Below, in pieces: positions 43,330 through 52,361 of a DNA stretch of 64,000 nucleotides. The notes beneath the pieces are model-generated. The model was not told the origin of the DNA, searched no databases, and saw nothing but the letters and a program-made list of their open reading frames with translations. The translations under genes were made by a program, and so were the position numbers. Numbering within the stretch: position 1 is the first letter of the stretch; each line of letters begins with the position of its first letter. Origin of the DNA: Roseicyclus persicicus (GTDB lineage Bacteria; Pseudomonadota; Alphaproteobacteria; Rhodobacterales; Rhodobacteraceae); contig NZ_JAAZQQ010000001.1 in assembly GCF_012395815.1 (NCBI RefSeq), positions 62,001-126,000 of the forward strand. Reading direction: 5' to 3'.

Positions 43330-44931
43330 ATGCTTGATTATGTGAAGCTACTGATCCTTGGCCTGGTCGCGGTCTGTGCCGCGATCGCGGCCAACTACGC
43401 ACGGGACGCGGCCTACCTGGTCCATGCCCTGCTGATCATGGGCGCCGCGGCCATCACGTTCGTGGTTGTGCTGCGCCGCACCGGCGAGGCCAGGGTGCCC
43501 GCCCCGGCCAACGAATACATGGACGGGCCCGTCAAGGCCGCGGCGATCGCCACGGCCTTCTGGGGCGTCGTGGGCTTCCTTGCGGGCGTGTTCATCGCCT
43601 TCCAGCTGGCCTTCCCGGTGCTGAACTTCCACTGGGCCGAGGGCTACCTCAACTTCGGGCGGCTGCGGCCGCTGCACACCTCGGCGGTGATTTTCGCCTT
43701 CGGGGGCAACGCGCTGCTGGCGGCGTCGTTCTACATCGTGCAGCGCACCTCGGCCGCGCGGCTGTGGGGCGGCAACCTCGCGTGGTTCGTGTTCTGGGGC
43801 TACCAGCTGTTCATCGCCATGGCGGCGACGGGCTACCTGCTGGGCTCGACCCAGGGCCAGGAATACGCGGAACCCGAGTGGCTGACCGACCTGTGGCTGA
43901 CCATCGTCTGGGTCGCCTTCCTGCTGCTCTACCTCGGCACGCTGATGAAGCGGAAGGAGCCCCACATCTACGTGGCGAACTGGTTCCTGCTGTCCTTCAT
44001 CGTCACCGTCGCCATGCTCCACGTGGTCAACAACCTGCAGATCCCGGTCTCGCTGTTCGGCTCGGCCTCGGTCACCCTGTTCTCGGGCGTGCAGAACGCC
44101 ATGACGCAGTGGTGGTACGGCCACAATGCCGTGGGCTTCTTCCTGACCGCCGGCTTCCTGGGAATGATGTACTACTTCATCCCCAAGCAGGCCGAACGCC
44201 CGGTCTACAGCTACAAGCTGTCGATCATCCACTTCTGGGCGCTGATCTTCCTCTACATCTGGGCCGGTCCGCACCACCTGCACTACACCGCGCTGCCCGA
44301 CTGGGCGTCGACGCTGGGCATGGTGTTCTCGGTCGTGCTGTGGATGCCCAGCTGGGGCGGCATGATCAACGGCCTGATGACGCTGTCGGGGGCGTGGGAC
44401 AAGCTCCGCACCGACCCGATCCTGCGGATGATGGTCACCTCGGTCGCCTTCTACGGCATGTCGACCTTCGAAGGCCCGATGATGTCGATCCGCGCGGTCA
44501 ACAGCCTGTCGCACTACACCGACTGGACCATCGGCCACGTCCACTCCGGCGCGCTGGGCTGGAACGGGATGATCACCTTCGGGATGCTCTACTACCTGTT
44601 CCCGAAGCTGTGGAACCGGCAGTCGCTCTACAGCCTCAAGGCCGTCTCGTGGCACTACTGGCTCGCGACCATCGGCATCGTGCTCTACGCCGCCTCGATG
44701 TGGGTGACGGGGATCATGGAAGGCCTGATGTGGCGTGAGGTCGATGCGCAGGGCTTCCTCGTGAACTCCTTCGCCGACACCGTGGCCGCGAAATTCCCGA
44801 TGTACGTGGTGCGGGGTCTGGGCGGGGTCATGTTCCTCACCGGTGCGCTGATCATGTGCTGGAACCTCTGGATGACCGTGAAGGTGGGCCAGGTCCGCAA
44901 GGACGCCCCCGTCGCGGCGCCGGCAGAATAA
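43330..44931 (+). CDS. ccoN: cbb3 cytochrome oxidase subunit I
   Basis: CcoN is the catalytic subunit of the high-affinity cbb3 oxidase, holding haem b and the b3-CuB site. The 533 residues have twelve membrane segments. Ligand histidines lie in [29 protein letters not shown] and [13 protein letters not shown]; the Tyr-His cross-link region ([12 protein letters not shown]) is present. The start is ATG 43330 after AAGGGACG; an in-frame ATG at 43312 would add six residues and is less well spaced. First gene of the FNR-driven ccoNOQP operon. Confidence 0.97.
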   Translation: MLDYVKLLILGLVAVCAAIAANYARDAAYLVHALLIMGAAAITFVVVLRRTGEARVPAPANEYMDGPVKAAAIATAFWGVVGFLAGVFIAFQLAFPVLNFHWAEGYLNFGRLRPLHTSAVIFAFGGNALLAASFYIVQRTSAARLWGGNLAWFVFWGYQLFIAMAATGYLLGSTQGQEYAEPEWLTDLWLTIVWVAFLLLYLGTLMKRKEPHIYVANWFLLSFIVTVAMLHVVNNLQIPVSLFGSASVTLFSGVQNAMTQWWYGHNAVGFFLTAGFLGMMYYFIPKQAERPVYSYKLSIIHFWALIFLYIWAGPHHLHYTALPDWASTLGMVFSVVLWMPSWGGMINGLMTLSGAWDKLRTDPILRMMVTSVAFYGMSTFEGPMMSIRAVNSLSHYTDWTIGHVHSGALGWNGMITFGMLYYLFPKLWNRQSLYSLKAVSWHYWLATIGIVLYAASMWVTGIMEGLMWREVDAQGFLVNSFADTVAAKFPMYVVRGLGGVMFLTGALIMCWNLWMTVKVGQVRKDAPVAAPAE

Positions 44932-44945
44932 GGAGGGCCTGACAG

Positions 44946-45674
44946 ATGGCACTTGAAGGTCACAAGAAGATCGAAACCAACGCGACCCTCCTGCTGACGC
45001 TCAGCTTCCTGGTCGTCACCATCGGGGGCATCGTGGAGATCGCGCCGCTCTTCTACCTCGAGAACACGATCGAGGACGTGGACGGGATGCGGCCCTACTC
45101 GCCGCTGGAGCTGGCCGGCCGGGAAATTTACATCCGCGAGGGCTGCTATGTCTGCCACTCGCAGATGATCCGGCCAATGCGCGACGAGGTGGAACGCTAC
45201 GGGCACTACAGCCTCGCGGCCGAGAGCCAGTACGACCACCCGTTCCAGTGGGGCTCCAAGCGGACGGGGCCCGACCTCGCCCGCGTCGGCGGCCGCTACT
45301 CGGACGAGTGGCACGTCGACCACCTGATGAACCCGCAGTCGGTGGTGCCGGAATCGGTGATGCCGTCCTACGCGTTCCTCGCCGACAACGTGCTCCGGCC
45401 GACCTACATCGCCGACCTGATGTCGACGCACCGGCTGGTGGGCGTGCCCTACACCGACGAGATGATCGCCGAGGCGCAGGTCGACTTCATCCAGCAGGCG
45501 ACCGATTTCGGCGACCCCGGCGTGGTCGAGCGCTATCCCGGTGCCCAGCAGCGGGATTTCGACGGCAACCCCGAGGTGACCGAGATGGATGCGCTCATCG
45601 CCTACATGCAGATGCTCGGAACGCTGGTCGATTTCTCGACCTTCTCCGAGGGCGAAGCCGTGGCGAGCCGGTAA
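44946..45674 (+). CDS. ccoO: cbb3 oxidase monohaem cytochrome c subunit
   Basis: This 242-residue protein has one N-terminal membrane anchor (about 12-35) and a cytochrome c domain with C67-YV-C70-H71 ([13 protein letters not shown]). CcoO passes electrons from CcoP to CcoN on the periplasmic side. AGGAGG lies just before ATG 44946; 14 bases separate it from ccoN. Confidence 0.97.
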   Translation: MALEGHKKIETNATLLLTLSFLVVTIGGIVEIAPLFYLENTIEDVDGMRPYSPLELAGREIYIREGCYVCHSQMIRPMRDEVERYGHYSLAAESQYDHPFQWGSKRTGPDLARVGGRYSDEWHVDHLMNPQSVVPESVMPSYAFLADNVLRPTYIADLMSTHRLVGVPYTDEMIAEAQVDFIQQATDFGDPGVVERYPGAQQRDFDGNPEVTEMDALIAYMQMLGTLVDFSTFSEGEAVASR

Positions 45675-45689
45675 GGGAGGGCCCGACGG

Positions 45690-45908
45690 ATGGAAGACAC
45701 CTACACCATCATGCGGGTCTTCGCGGGCAGCTGGGGGATGATGTTCATGCTCCTCAGCTTCCTCGGGGTGATCCTGTTCACGCTGCGACCCGGCAGCCGG
45801 CAGGTTCACCGCGACACCGCGAACATCCCGTTCCGTTACGATGACCGGCCGATGAGCGACGACAGCGCGCCGGCCCGGACCCGCCAGACCAAGGAGGCGC
45901 GGCAATGA
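45690..45908 (+). CDS. ccoQ: cbb3 oxidase small subunit CcoQ
   Basis: This 72-residue protein has one membrane helix (SWGMMFMLLSFLGVILFTL region) and a charged tail. CcoQ stabilises the complex and protects it from oxygen in Rhodobacter. The FRPGSR-like motif after the helix (TLRPGSRQVH) is typical. Its stop overlaps the ccoP ATG (ATGA). Confidence 0.93.
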   Translation: MEDTYTIMRVFAGSWGMMFMLLSFLGVILFTLRPGSRQVHRDTANIPFRYDDRPMSDDSAPARTRQTKEARQ

Positions 45909-46819
45909 TCGAAGACCACAAGAAGCACCCCGAGGAGCAGAAGCTCATGGCGGGCGACCCGGACACCACGGGCCATTCCTGGGACGGCATCAAGGAGTTC
46001 AACAACCCCCTGCCGCGCTGGTGGCTGTGGACCTTCTACGCCACCATCGCCTGGGCCGTGGTCTACACGGTGCTCTACCCCGCCTGGCCGCTGGTCAACG
46101 GGGCGACGCCGGGGATCCTGGGCTTCTCGACCCGGGCCAACGTGGCCGAGGACATCCAGCGCTTCGACGACATGAACGCCGACATCCGCACCCGGATCAC
46201 CGAGGTCGAGCTGGCGGCGATCAACCCCGAGGCCAACCCGGATCTCTACAACTACGCGATCCAGGGCGGGGCCGCGACCTTCGCCACGTGGTGCTCGCAG
46301 TGCCACGGTTCGGGCGCGGCCGGGGTGCAGGCGTCGGGCTATCCGAACCTGCTGGACGACGACTGGCTCTGGGGCGGCACGATCGACGACATCCACGCGA
46401 CGATCAGCCACGGCATCCGCAACGAGGATGACCCGATGGCCCGCTACTCGCAGATGACCGCCTTCGAGGGGCTGCTGTCGGACGAGGAGATCGCCTCGGT
46501 CGTGCAGTATGTCCGCAACATCTCGGGGCAGGAGGCCGACGCCGCGCTGGTCGAGGCCGGGGCCACCGTCTACGCCGACAACTGCGCCGCCTGCCACCTG
46601 GATGACGGCACCGGCGACCGTTACCTCGGCGCGCCGAACCTGACCGACGCCATCTGGCTCTATGGCGGCTCGGAGGAGGCGATCGAGTACACGGTGCGCA
46701 ACGCCCGCTTCGGCGTCATGCCGCCCTGGTCGGCCGAGGCGTCCGCCGCCGGCCGGCTGTCCGAGGCCGAGGTCCGTTCGGTCGCGGTCTACGTCCATTC
46801 CCTCGGCGGCGGCGAGTAA
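45905..46819 (+). CDS. ccoP: cbb3 oxidase dihaem cytochrome c subunit
   Basis: This 304-residue protein has one membrane anchor (about 38-60) after the HSWDGIKEFNNPLPRWW signature. Two haem sites follow: C130-SQ-C133-H134 and C227-AA-C230-H231. CcoP accepts electrons from bc1-derived cytochromes and feeds CcoO. It is last in ccoNOQP; a stem-loop region follows. Confidence 0.97.
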   Translation: MIEDHKKHPEEQKLMAGDPDTTGHSWDGIKEFNNPLPRWWLWTFYATIAWAVVYTVLYPAWPLVNGATPGILGFSTRANVAEDIQRFDDMNADIRTRITEVELAAINPEANPDLYNYAIQGGAATFATWCSQCHGSGAAGVQASGYPNLLDDDWLWGGTIDDIHATISHGIRNEDDPMARYSQMTAFEGLLSDEEIASVVQYVRNISGQEADAALVEAGATVYADNCAACHLDDGTGDRYLGAPNLTDAIWLYGGSEEAIEYTVRNARFGVMPPWSAEASAAGRLSEAEVRSVAVYVHSLGGGE

Positions 46820-46864
46820 GCCGCCGGGGTCTCGGTTCCGTCGGCCCCTCCCGGTCGGCGGATC

Positions 46865-46911
46865 GGCACCGGTCCCGGTCCTGTTCGCGCGTTTCCTACG
46901 GGACCGGTGCC
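46865..46911. repeat. 13-bp perfect inverted repeat between ccoP and ccoG
   Basis: GGCACCGGTCCCG (46865-46877) is repeated inverted at 46899-46911 around a 21-base spacer. It may terminate ccoNOQP, or bind a protein before the ccoG promoter. Confidence 0.6.
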
Positions 46912-46929
46912 ACACCATAGCCCGCCCCG

Positions 46930-46959
46930 CCGCCCCGGAAAGGGCGCGCGGGGCGGTTT
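46930..46959 (+). terminator. Stem-loop with T-run after ccoP
   Basis: CCGCCCC (46930-46936) pairs with GGGGCGG (46950-46956), followed by TTT. It probably ends ccoNOQP transcripts. The 297-base gap from ccoP to ccoG holds this, the inverted repeat and the FNR box. Confidence 0.55.
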
Positions 46960-47029
46960 GCCGTCCGGGCCCCCGCCGCCCGGCCTGCGACAACCTGTGA
47001 CAGGGTCAATTTCCTTGCCGTGCCGGGGT

Positions 47030-47043
47030 TTGATCCACGTCAA
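47030..47043 (+). promoter_or_regulatory. FNR box for ccoGHIS
   Basis: TTGATCCACGTCAA, centre 47036.5. TACAAG (47066-47071) fits a -10 for a class II start at about 47078, leaving a 39-base leader. It is the best-formed FNR promoter in the window. Confidence 0.85.
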
Positions 47044-47116
47044 GGAGGCGACGCGCCCCCCTTCCTACAAGGAACCTGCGCAGGACCATTATTCAGATTC
47101 CGGGAGTCTCACCGTC

Positions 47117-48538
47117 ATGAGTGCCACCGAAGAGCCGCAGAAGCTCTATGCTGCGCGCGAACCCGTCTTTCCCAAGCGCGTGAAGGGCCGGTTTCGCAAC
47201 CTGAAATGGGTCATCATGATCGTGACCCTGGGCATCTACTACGTGACGCCCTGGATCCGCTGGGACCGCGGCCCGGACCTGCCGAACCAAGCGGTCCTGC
47301 TGGACCTCGCCAACCGGCGCTTCTTCTTCTTCTGGATCGAGATCTGGCCGCACGAGTTCTATTTCGTCGCGGGCCTCCTGATCATGGCGGGCCTGGGGCT
47401 GTTCCTGTTCACCTCGGCGCTGGGGCGGGTCTGGTGCGGCTATTCCTGCCCGCAGACGGTGTGGACCGACCTGTTCTTCACCGTCGAACGCTGGATCGAG
47501 GGCGACCGCAACGCGCGGCTCAGGCTGTGGAACGCCAAGTGGGATTTCACCAAGTGGCGGCTGCGGCTGACGAAATGGGTGGTGTGGCTCCTGATCGCGG
47601 TGGCCACCGGCGGGGCCTGGGTGTTCTACTTCGCCGACGCGCCGACGCTGCTGGTGCAGCTCGTCACCGGGCAGGCGGCCTTCGTCGCCTACACGACCAT
47701 CGGCATCCTGACCGCGACGACCTTCGTCTTCGGCGGCTTCATGCGCGAGCAGGTCTGCATCTACATGTGCCCCTGGCCGCGGATCCAGGCCGCGATGATG
47801 GACGAGGACACCATCACGGTGGCCTACCGCGACTGGCGCGGCGAGCCCCGCGGCAAGGGCAAGGACCGCGAGAACCTGGGTGACTGCATCGACTGCAACG
47901 CCTGCGTCAACGTCTGCCCGGTGGGCATCGACATCCGCGACGGCCAGCAGCTGGAGTGCATCACCTGCGCGCTGTGCATCGACGCCTGCGACGACATCAT
48001 GGCCAAGATCGGCAAGCCGCGCGGCCTGATCGACTACATGGCCCTGACCGACGAGGCCAACGAACGCGCCGGCAACCCCAAGAAGAACGTGTGGAAGCAC
48101 ATCTTCCGCCTGCGCACGATCATCTACACCGTGCTGTGGTCGTCGATCGGCATCGGGCTGACGGTGCTGCTGTTCATCCGCTCCGACATCGACGTGACCG
48201 TCGCCCCGGTGCGCAACCCGCAGTTCGTGACCCTGTCGGACGGGTCGATCCGCAACACCTATGACGTGCGGATCCGCAACATGACCAACCAGGAAACCGA
48301 CTTCCGCGTCACCGTCACGGCGGACGCCGCCTTTGCGGTGGAGCTGGAGGGGGTGCCGGGCGACACCGTCACGGTGGCGGTGGACAGCACCCAGCTGCAG
48401 CGTGTCTACGTGATCGCGCCGCCGGGCAGCGCGGCGGCCGACGGCAACCTGACCGACATCCGCCTGTGGGTCGAGGACCTGAGCACCACCACGCGCACGT
48501 ACGAGGATACCACGTTCTTCGGGAGGGACATCGAATGA
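47117..48538 (+). CDS. ccoG: cbb3 oxidase accessory protein CcoG
   Basis: CcoG (RdxA/FixG-like) is a membrane ferredoxin that reduces copper for delivery to the oxidase. The 473-residue protein has about five membrane segments. The periplasm-facing CGYSCPQTVWTDLFF motif and CIYMCPWPR follow, then two [4Fe-4S] motifs, CIDCNACVNVCPVGIDI and CITCALCIDACDDIM. The C-terminal Ig-like domain starts near residue 370. Start ATG 47117 has GGGAG ten bases upstream. The stop overlaps the ccoH ATG. Confidence 0.96.
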   Translation: MSATEEPQKLYAAREPVFPKRVKGRFRNLKWVIMIVTLGIYYVTPWIRWDRGPDLPNQAVLLDLANRRFFFFWIEIWPHEFYFVAGLLIMAGLGLFLFTSALGRVWCGYSCPQTVWTDLFFTVERWIEGDRNARLRLWNAKWDFTKWRLRLTKWVVWLLIAVATGGAWVFYFADAPTLLVQLVTGQAAFVAYTTIGILTATTFVFGGFMREQVCIYMCPWPRIQAAMMDEDTITVAYRDWRGEPRGKGKDRENLGDCIDCNACVNVCPVGIDIRDGQQLECITCALCIDACDDIMAKIGKPRGLIDYMALTDEANERAGNPKKNVWKHIFRLRTIIYTVLWSSIGIGLTVLLFIRSDIDVTVAPVRNPQFVTLSDGSIRNTYDVRIRNMTNQETDFRVTVTADAAFAVELEGVPGDTVTVAVDSTQLQRVYVIAPPGSAAADGNLTDIRLWVEDLSTTTRTYEDTTFFGRDIE

Positions 48539-49020
48539 GCATCGACGCAGGGGCCCCCGACACGGGGCGCAAGCTGACCGGCTGGCACGTGCTGGCGATC
48601 TTCGTGGGCGGCTTCGGCATCATCATCGGCGTGAACGTGTTCATGGCGGTGCAGGCGGTCTCGACCTTCCCCGGCATGGAGGTGTCGTCCAGCTACGCCG
48701 ACAGCCAGACCTTCGACGACCGCCGCTTTGCCCAGCAGGCGCTGGGCTGGACGGCCAGCGTCGAGATCCCGGGCGACGGCACGCTGGTGCTGCACCTGGT
48801 CGATGCCAGCGGCGCGCCGGTCAACCCGGCCGAGCTGCATGCGCTGCTGACCCGGCCCACCAGCCAGGCCGAGGACCAGGAGCTGGTGCTGACCCGCGTC
48901 AACGGCGCCTTCGTCGCGCCGGTGGAGCTGGGCGACGGGCAGTGGCGCCTGCGCCTGACCGGCACCGCGCGCGACGGCACCGACTACCGCCACAACATCA
49001 CCTTCCGCCATTTCCAGTGA
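48535..49020 (+). CDS. ccoH: cbb3 oxidase assembly protein CcoH
   Basis: This 161-residue protein has one N-terminal membrane segment (GWHVLAIFVGGFGIIIGVNV region) and a periplasmic FixH domain (YADSQTFDD, LRLTGTARDGTDY). CcoH binds CcoN during cbb3 assembly. Its ATG overlaps the ccoG stop and ccoI starts seven bases downstream. Confidence 0.93.
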   Translation: MSIDAGAPDTGRKLTGWHVLAIFVGGFGIIIGVNVFMAVQAVSTFPGMEVSSSYADSQTFDDRRFAQQALGWTASVEIPGDGTLVLHLVDASGAPVNPAELHALLTRPTSQAEDQELVLTRVNGAFVAPVELGDGQWRLRLTGTARDGTDYRHNITFRHFQ

Positions 49021-49027
49021 GGCCGCG

Positions 49028-51211
49028 GTGACCGCCACCTTCGAGCATGTCCGCCCCTCGGCCTGCCCGGCCTGCAACGCCGCCCCCGCGGCCGAGCACC
49101 TGGCCGAGCTGCCCCGGGACGCGACGCTGATGCTGTCCTTGCCGGGCATCCACTGCGCGGGCTGCATCTCGGGGGTGGAAAAGGCGCTGGCGGCGGTGCC
49201 GGGGGTGCGCGAGGCGCGGGTGAACCTGACGCTGCGCCGCGCCGCGGTGCAGGCCGGGCCCGAGGTGACCGCCGAGGCGCTGGCCGAGGTGCTGGAGCGC
49301 GCGGGCTACGAGGCGCACGAGCTCGACCCCGGCGTGCTGGCCACCACCGAGGCCGACCGGCAGGGCCGCGACCTGCTGATGCGGCTGGCCGTGGCCTTCT
49401 TCGCGATGATGAACGTCATGCTCCTGTCGGTGGCGGTCTGGTCCGGCGCCGAGGGCGTGACGCGCGACATGATGCACTGGATCAGCGCGGCCATCGCGAT
49501 CCCGGCGGTGATCTTCGCCGCGCGGCCCTTCTACGTCTCGGCCTGGGGCGCGCTCCGGGCCTGGCGGATCAACATGGACGTGCCGATCACCACGGCGATG
49601 CTGCTGGCGCTCGGCACCTCGCTCTACGAGACCGCGCTGTCGGGGCACCATGCCTATTTCGACGCGGCGGTGATGCTGTGCTTCTTCCTGCTCGGCGGGC
49701 GCTACCTCGACCACCGCACCCGCAGTGCGGCGCGGTCGGCGGCGCGGGAACTGGCCGCGCTGGAAGTGCCGCGCGCGACGCTCCTGACCGAGGCGGGCGA
49801 GCGCGTCGTCGTGGCCGCCGAACTGGCGCCCGGCGACGTGGTGATGGTGCGGCCCGGCGGGCGCATCCCGGTCGACGGGGTGGTCCGCGGCGGCCAGTCC
49901 GAGCTCGACCGCTCGCTGATGACCGGCGAGAGCCTGCCGGCCTTTGCCGGGCCGGGCACCGAGGTCAGCGCGGGCGAGGTCAACCTGACCGGCCCCCTGA
50001 CCGTCGAGGTGCGCGCCGCGGGCCGCGACACCGCCCTGCACCGGATCGCCGACCTCGTCGCCGTCGCCGAGGCGGGGCGCGCGAACTACAGCGTCCGGGC
50101 CGACACCGCGGCGAAGATGTACGGGCCCGGCATCCACGTGCTGGCCGCGGCGGCCGCCGTCGGCTGGTGGATGCACACGCAGGACATGCGGCTGGCCTTC
50201 AACATCGCGGCGGCGGTCCTGATCATCACCTGCCCCTGCGCCCTGGCGCTGGCTGTGCCCGCCGTGACCACCGCCGCCTCCGGGCGGCTGTTCCGCCGCG
50301 GGCTCCTGATCAAGAACGGCACCGCGCTGGAGCGGCTGGCCGAGGTCGACACCGTGGTGTTCGACAAGACCGGCACGCTGACCACCGGCACGCCCGAACC
50401 CGTGGCGCTGGAGGCCCAGCCCGAGGCCGAGATGCGGGTGGCGCTGGCGCTGGCCGAGGCGTCCTCGCACCCGCTGGCCGTCGCGCTGGCCCGCGGGCTG
50501 CGGGCGCGCGGGCTTCGGCCGGCGCGGGTGGAGGAGATCGCCGAGGTGCCGGGCTTCGGCATCGAGGGGCGCTGGCGCGACCAGCCGGTGCGGCTGGGCC
50601 GCGCGGCCTGGGTCGGGGCCGAGGCGCCGGACGTGACCGCCACCTTCCTGCGCATCGGGACGGGCGCGCCGCGCGCGCTGACCTTCACCGACACGCTGCG
50701 CGAGGGCGCGGCCGAGACGGTGGCGGCGCTGGTCGCGGCGGGCAAGCGGGTGATCCTGATCTCGGGCGACTCGCAAGGCGCGGTCGACCGCTTCGCCGCC
50801 CGCATCGGCATCGCCGAGGTGGTGGCCGAGGCGCTGCCCGAGGACAAGGTTGCGCGCGTGGCCGCGCTGGCCGCCGACGGCGCCAAGGTGCTCATGGTGG
50901 GCGACGGGCTGAACGACACCGCGGCGCTGGCGGCGGCGCATGTGTCGATCTCGCCGGCCTCGGCGCTGGACGCCGCGCGGACGGCGTCCGATATGGTCCT
51001 GATGGGCCGGTCGCTGGCGCCGATTTCGGAGGCCTGCGTGACCGCGACGGTGGCGGCCAAGCGCATCCGCGAGAATTTCGGCATCGCGGCGGCCTACAAC
51101 ATCCTGGCCGTGCCGCTGGCGGTGGCGGGCCTGTGCTCGCCGCTGATCGCGGCGCTGGCGATGTCGACCTCGTCGATCACCGTGTCCCTCAACGCCCTGA
51201 GACTGAAGTGA
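49028..51211 (+). CDS. ccoI: Copper-exporting P-type ATPase CcoI
   Basis: CcoI (FixI) is the P1B-type ATPase that delivers copper to the cbb3 oxidase. The 727-residue protein starts at GTG 49028. It has an N-terminal Cys pair (ACPACNAA), one heavy-metal-associated domain (GIHCAGCISG), eight membrane segments with TCPCALALAVPA in the sixth, then DKTGTLTTGT, and GDGLNDTAAL. The extra N-terminal cysteines are typical of FixI. Third gene of ccoGHIS. Confidence 0.96.
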   Translation: MTATFEHVRPSACPACNAAPAAEHLAELPRDATLMLSLPGIHCAGCISGVEKALAAVPGVREARVNLTLRRAAVQAGPEVTAEALAEVLERAGYEAHELDPGVLATTEADRQGRDLLMRLAVAFFAMMNVMLLSVAVWSGAEGVTRDMMHWISAAIAIPAVIFAARPFYVSAWGALRAWRINMDVPITTAMLLALGTSLYETALSGHHAYFDAAVMLCFFLLGGRYLDHRTRSAARSAARELAALEVPRATLLTEAGERVVVAAELAPGDVVMVRPGGRIPVDGVVRGGQSELDRSLMTGESLPAFAGPGTEVSAGEVNLTGPLTVEVRAAGRDTALHRIADLVAVAEAGRANYSVRADTAAKMYGPGIHVLAAAAAVGWWMHTQDMRLAFNIAAAVLIITCPCALALAVPAVTTAASGRLFRRGLLIKNGTALERLAEVDTVVFDKTGTLTTGTPEPVALEAQPEAEMRVALALAEASSHPLAVALARGLRARGLRPARVEEIAEVPGFGIEGRWRDQPVRLGRAAWVGAEAPDVTATFLRIGTGAPRALTFTDTLREGAAETVAALVAAGKRVILISGDSQGAVDRFAARIGIAEVVAEALPEDKVARVAALAADGAKVLMVGDGLNDTAALAAAHVSISPASALDAARTASDMVLMGRSLAPISEACVTATVAAKRIRENFGIAAAYNILAVPLAVAGLCSPLIAALAMSTSSITVSLNALRLK

Positions 51212-51218
51212 GACCGCG

Positions 51219-51377
51219 ATGGACATTCTCGGCCTGCTGATCCCGGTCAGCCTCGGCATGGGCCTCGCGGGGCTCGTGGCCTTCTGGTGGATGCTGCGCA
51301 AGGGGCAGTTCGACGACCCCGACGGCGACGCCCACCGCATCCTGCGCGACGATTACGACGACAAGCCCAAGGAGTGA
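51219..51377 (+). CDS. ccoS: cbb3 oxidase maturation protein CcoS
   Basis: This 52-residue protein begins MDILGLLIPVSLGMGLAGLV, one membrane helix, then the FWWMLRKGQFDDPDGDAHR signature of CcoS/FixS. It is needed for cofactor insertion into the oxidase. Seven bases separate it from ccoI, and array C starts seven bases after its stop. Confidence 0.94.
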   Translation: MDILGLLIPVSLGMGLAGLVAFWWMLRKGQFDDPDGDAHRILRDDYDDKPKE

Positions 51378-51383
51378 GGGCGC

Positions 51384-51471
51384 CAGCGCCTTGCAAGGCG
51401 CTGCGCCAGAGCCTTGCAAGGCTCTGGCCGCCTCTTGCAAGAGGCGGGCAAGGGTCTTGCAAGACCCTTGC
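51384..51471. repeat. Palindrome array C (four units)
   Basis: Four perfect palindromes fill the convergent gap between ccoS and the EamA gene: 51384-51403 (20 bp), 51405-51428 (24), 51428-51447 (20) and 51448-51471 (24). All share CTTGCAAG but arms differ (GGCGC, GGCTC, AGGCG, ACCCT). Centres are 23, 21 and 22 bp apart. The last contains AAGGGTCTTGCAAGACCCTT, also the core of the last unit of array D. Confidence 0.88.
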
Positions 51472-51482
51472 GCCGCGGCCCG

Positions 51483-52361
51483 TCAGGCGCGCCCCTTTTC
51501 CTTGGCGCGGGCGCGCAGGAGCGTGAACACGCCGGCCGCCACCACCAGCGCCGCGCCGAGCGCCACGTTCCATTCCAGCCGCTCGCCGAACACCGTGATC
51601 CCCAGCGTCGCGGCGAAGACCAGCTGCAGGTAGGCGAAGGGCTGCACCGCGCTGGCCTCGGCCACGTCGTAGGTCTTGATCAGGAGCCAGTGCCCCAGCG
51701 CCCCGGTCACGCACAGGAGCGCCATCCACCCCCAGTCCGGGCCGGTCATCGGTTCCCAGAACCAGACGCCGACGGCCGTCATCACCACGCAGCCCACGGT
51801 GCCGGTGTAGAAGAAGCTGACCGTCGTGGTATCCTTGCGCGCCGCGTAGCGGGTCAGGAGCCCGTAGAGCGCGAACATGAAGGCCGCCGCCAGCGGCACC
51901 AGCGCCTCGGGCTGGAACACCCGCACCCCCGGCTGCAGGATGATGAGCACCCCCACGAAGCCGATCCCGATTGCCGTCCAGCGCCGCCAGCCGACCTTTT
52001 CGCCCAGGATCGGGCCCGAGAGCGCCGCCACCAGCAGCGGGTAGGAGGTGAAGACCGCGTGGCTTTCGACGAGGCCCAGCAGCACGAAGGCCAGCACCAT
52101 CACGCAGATCTCGGTCGCCAGCAGCACGCCGCGCGTCACCTGCACCCAGGGCTGCGAGGTGGCCGCCGCGGCGCGCAGACCGCCCGCGCTGCGCGCGGCC
52201 ATCGCGATGACGAAGGCAGCGAAGAACCAGTAGCGGATCATCACCACCATCAGCACGTTGTATTCGCCCGCCAGGTGCCGGCTGATCCCGTCCTGCATGG
52301 CGAAGACGAAGGTGGTGGCGACCATCAGCCAGATGCCGAGCCGCGTGTTCTGCGCGCTCAT
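51483..52361 (-). CDS. EamA/DMT-family transporter
   Basis: This 292-residue protein has ten membrane segments in two EamA repeats. It starts MSAQNTRLGIWLMVATTFVFAMQDGISRHL, with GEKVGWRRWTAIGIGFVGVLIILQPG-like sequence in the middle and FGERLEWNVALGAALVVAAGV near the end (landmarks only). Members export metabolites or amino acids; substrate is unknown. Its ATG overlaps the mnmD stop by four bases, so the two are transcribed together, a pairing without obvious functional link. Confidence 0.85.
   Translation of the reverse strand: MSAQNTRLGIWLMVATTFVFAMQDGISRHLAGEYNVLMVVMIRYWFFAAFVIAMAARSAGGLRAAAATSQPWVQVTRGVLLATEICVMVLAFVLLGLVESHAVFTSYPLLVAALSGPILGEKVGWRRWTAIGIGFVGVLIILQPGVRVFQPEALVPLAAAFMFALYGLLTRYAARKDTTTVSFFYTGTVGCVVMTAVGVWFWEPMTGPDWGWMALLCVTGALGHWLLIKTYDVAEASAVQPFAYLQLVFAATLGITVFGERLEWNVALGAALVVAAGVFTLLRARAKEKGRA

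Noticed and set aside
43312-43330. An earlier start for ccoN at ATG 43312
   Set aside because: It would add six residues and lacks a well-placed ribosome site; AAGGGACG fits ATG 43330 better.
48998-51340. A 780-codon minus-strand frame opposite ccoI
   Set aside because: It is a shadow of the ccoI coding frame, with no recognisable domain.
51384-51471. Palindrome arrays as a CRISPR or integron array
   Set aside because: There are no identical direct repeats with variable spacers; units abut and differ in their arms.
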